Assembly (NCBI GenBank): GCA_965221195.1
Contig: OZ244864.1
Location: forward strand, 310,001-374,000
Origin: Poriferisodalis sp965221195
GTDB taxonomy: Bacteria; Actinomycetota; Acidimicrobiia; Acidimicrobiales; Poriferisodalaceae
Direction of reading: 5' to 3'
Length of the DNA stretch: 64,000 nt
A program made the position numbers and the translations under genes. Positions within the stretch are counted from its first letter, which is position 1. Each line of letters begins with the position of its first letter. Under the pieces are notes generated by a model. That model saw nothing but the letters and a program-made list of their open reading frames with translations, was not told the origin of the DNA and did not search any database. Positions 63,106 to 64,000 of the stretch are shown piece after piece.

Positions 63106-64000
63106 ATGAGCAGCAGCGCACTCATTCATCCGTACTCAGTCGTTAGCCGCGAAGAGAACACCTTCGTGCGGATTGTCTCGGGCAACGGTGTCAAGCTGAC
63201 CGACGATGCCGGCAACGAGTACATAGATGCATTGGCCAGCCTGTGGCTGTGCCAGATCGGCCACGGCAACCGCACCGTCATCAATGCCATCAACGCGCAA
63301 CTAGAGAAGTTGCAGACATACAACACGTTTGAGCCGTTCTCAAATGGTCCCGCCGTTGAAGTGGCTGAGATGGTGCGCGCTCGCTCACAGCACCCCGATG
63401 GTCGGGTGTTTTTGAGCTGCTCAGGTTCCGAAGCCATTGACACGGTTCTGAAAGTCGCCCGGCGCATTCACCGTCTGCGCGGCGAAGAGGACCGCCAGAT
63501 CATCGTGCGACGCACCAGCGGCTATCACGGCGTGAACGTCGGCGGCACCAGTGTGCAGGGAATCGAGCCAATCCGGGAAGGCTGGGGCGATTTGATGCCC
63601 CATGTCGTGGAGGTACCCAATGACGACATCGAACCGGCTGCGCAACTGTTCGCACAGCAGGGTGAACGCATTGCCGCCGTCATCACCGAACCCATTCAAG
63701 GTGCCGGTGGAGTGCATCCTCCACCGCCTGGCTACTTCGAGGGTCTTCGCCGCCTCTGCAACGAGCACGGCGCCCTGCTGATCTTCGACGAGGTCATCTG
63801 CGGTTTCGGGCGCACCGGTAGCTGGTTCGGTGGCCAGACATTCGGCGTTACCCCCGACATGTTCACGTTCGCCAAGGGCGTCACTTCGGGCTATCTCCCG
63901 CTGTCGGGCGTGGTGGTGTCACGCGAGATTGCCGACACGCTCGAAACCGACGAGAACCGGTTCATGCACGGCTACACCTACTCGGGCCACCCGACAGCCT
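63106..64000 (+). CDS. Class III aminotransferase, 3' end cut by window
   Basis: The first 298 codons of a PLP-dependent class III aminotransferase. Visible segments are YIDALASLWLCQIGHGN, SCSGSEAIDTVLKVARR, SGYHGVNVGG, TEPIQGAGGVHPPPPGY, IFDEVICGFGRTGSWFG and FAKGVTSGYLPLSG with Lys257. The pattern is that of omega-amino acid (taurine, beta-alanine or putrescine):pyruvate aminotransferases. The ATG at 63106 (MSSSALIHPYSVVSRE) follows a G-rich stretch that may act as ribosome site. It is only a distant relative of the enzyme at 29120. Confidence 0.92.
   Translation, partial: MSSSALIHPYSVVSREENTFVRIVSGNGVKLTDDAGNEYIDALASLWLCQIGHGNRTVINAINAQLEKLQTYNTFEPFSNGPAVEVAEMVRARSQHPDGRVFLSCSGSEAIDTVLKVARRIHRLRGEEDRQIIVRRTSGYHGVNVGGTSVQGIEPIREGWGDLMPHVVEVPNDDIEPAAQLFAQQGERIAAVITEPIQGAGGVHPPPPGYFEGLRRLCNEHGALLIFDEVICGFGRTGSWFGGQTFGVTPDMFTFAKGVTSGYLPLSGVVVSREIADTLETDENRFMHGYTYSGHPTA

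Overview
The window is high-GC bacterial DNA with dense gene packing, frequent GTG/TTG starts and Gram-positive-like metabolic genes. These include a single-chain biotin-dependent acyl-CoA carboxylase, a CaiB/BaiF CoA-transferase, a sucrase/ferredoxin-like protein, several aminotransferases and an FMN-dependent hydroxy-acid oxidase. I infer Actinomycetota, most likely an Acidimicrobiia-type marine or host-associated organism. That placement is inference; no rRNA or other phylogenetic marker is present.

Layout. 1-2.3 kb: a TPP enzyme (cut by the left edge) and a DUF4389 membrane protein. 2.4-6.4 kb: an RNA-repair pair, Hen1 methyltransferase plus Pnkp kinase/phosphatase/ligase. 6.4-11.1 kb: glutamate-synthase-like FMN protein, sucrase/ferredoxin-like protein, CoA-transferase and shikimate-kinase-like protein, then a broken arsC remnant. 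11.4-14.8 kb: a more AT-rich accessory patch with two DUF488 proteins, a dual-OB protein and an AAA_14/DUF4143 ATPase that carries an extra C-terminal domain.

15-43 kb: four giant genes on the minus strand encode secreted proteins of about 1,730-2,440 residues. Three are subtilisin-like proteases (S8 plus P-domain). The fourth is a secreted PEP-synthase/PPDK-like protein (swivel plus ATP-grasp). All four carry Calx-beta repeats, a recurring ~80-residue helical module not known to me by name, and the same ~125-residue C-terminal domain. DNA-level identity between repeats points to recent recombination or gene conversion. A hydroxy-acid oxidase and a class III aminotransferase sit between them.

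43-51 kb: alcohol dehydrogenase, MFS transporter, acyl-CoA carboxylase, nitroreductase and TauE-like permease. 51.2-61.6 kb: a three-gene helicase, DNA-methylase and ATPase operon (DUF3883-SNF2, DUF1156, DUF499). It resembles the defence type I recall as Hma, and is bracketed by two near-identical genes for small coiled-coil/TM proteins. The helicase gene contains an uninterrupted 14-G tract. Both shifted frames stop within about 50 codons, before the DUF3883 domain, so this looks like a phase-variable defence system. 61.6-64 kb: a class V and a class III aminotransferase, the latter cut by the right edge.

The two most notable systems are the paralogous secreted Calx-beta cluster and the putatively phase-variable defence operon.
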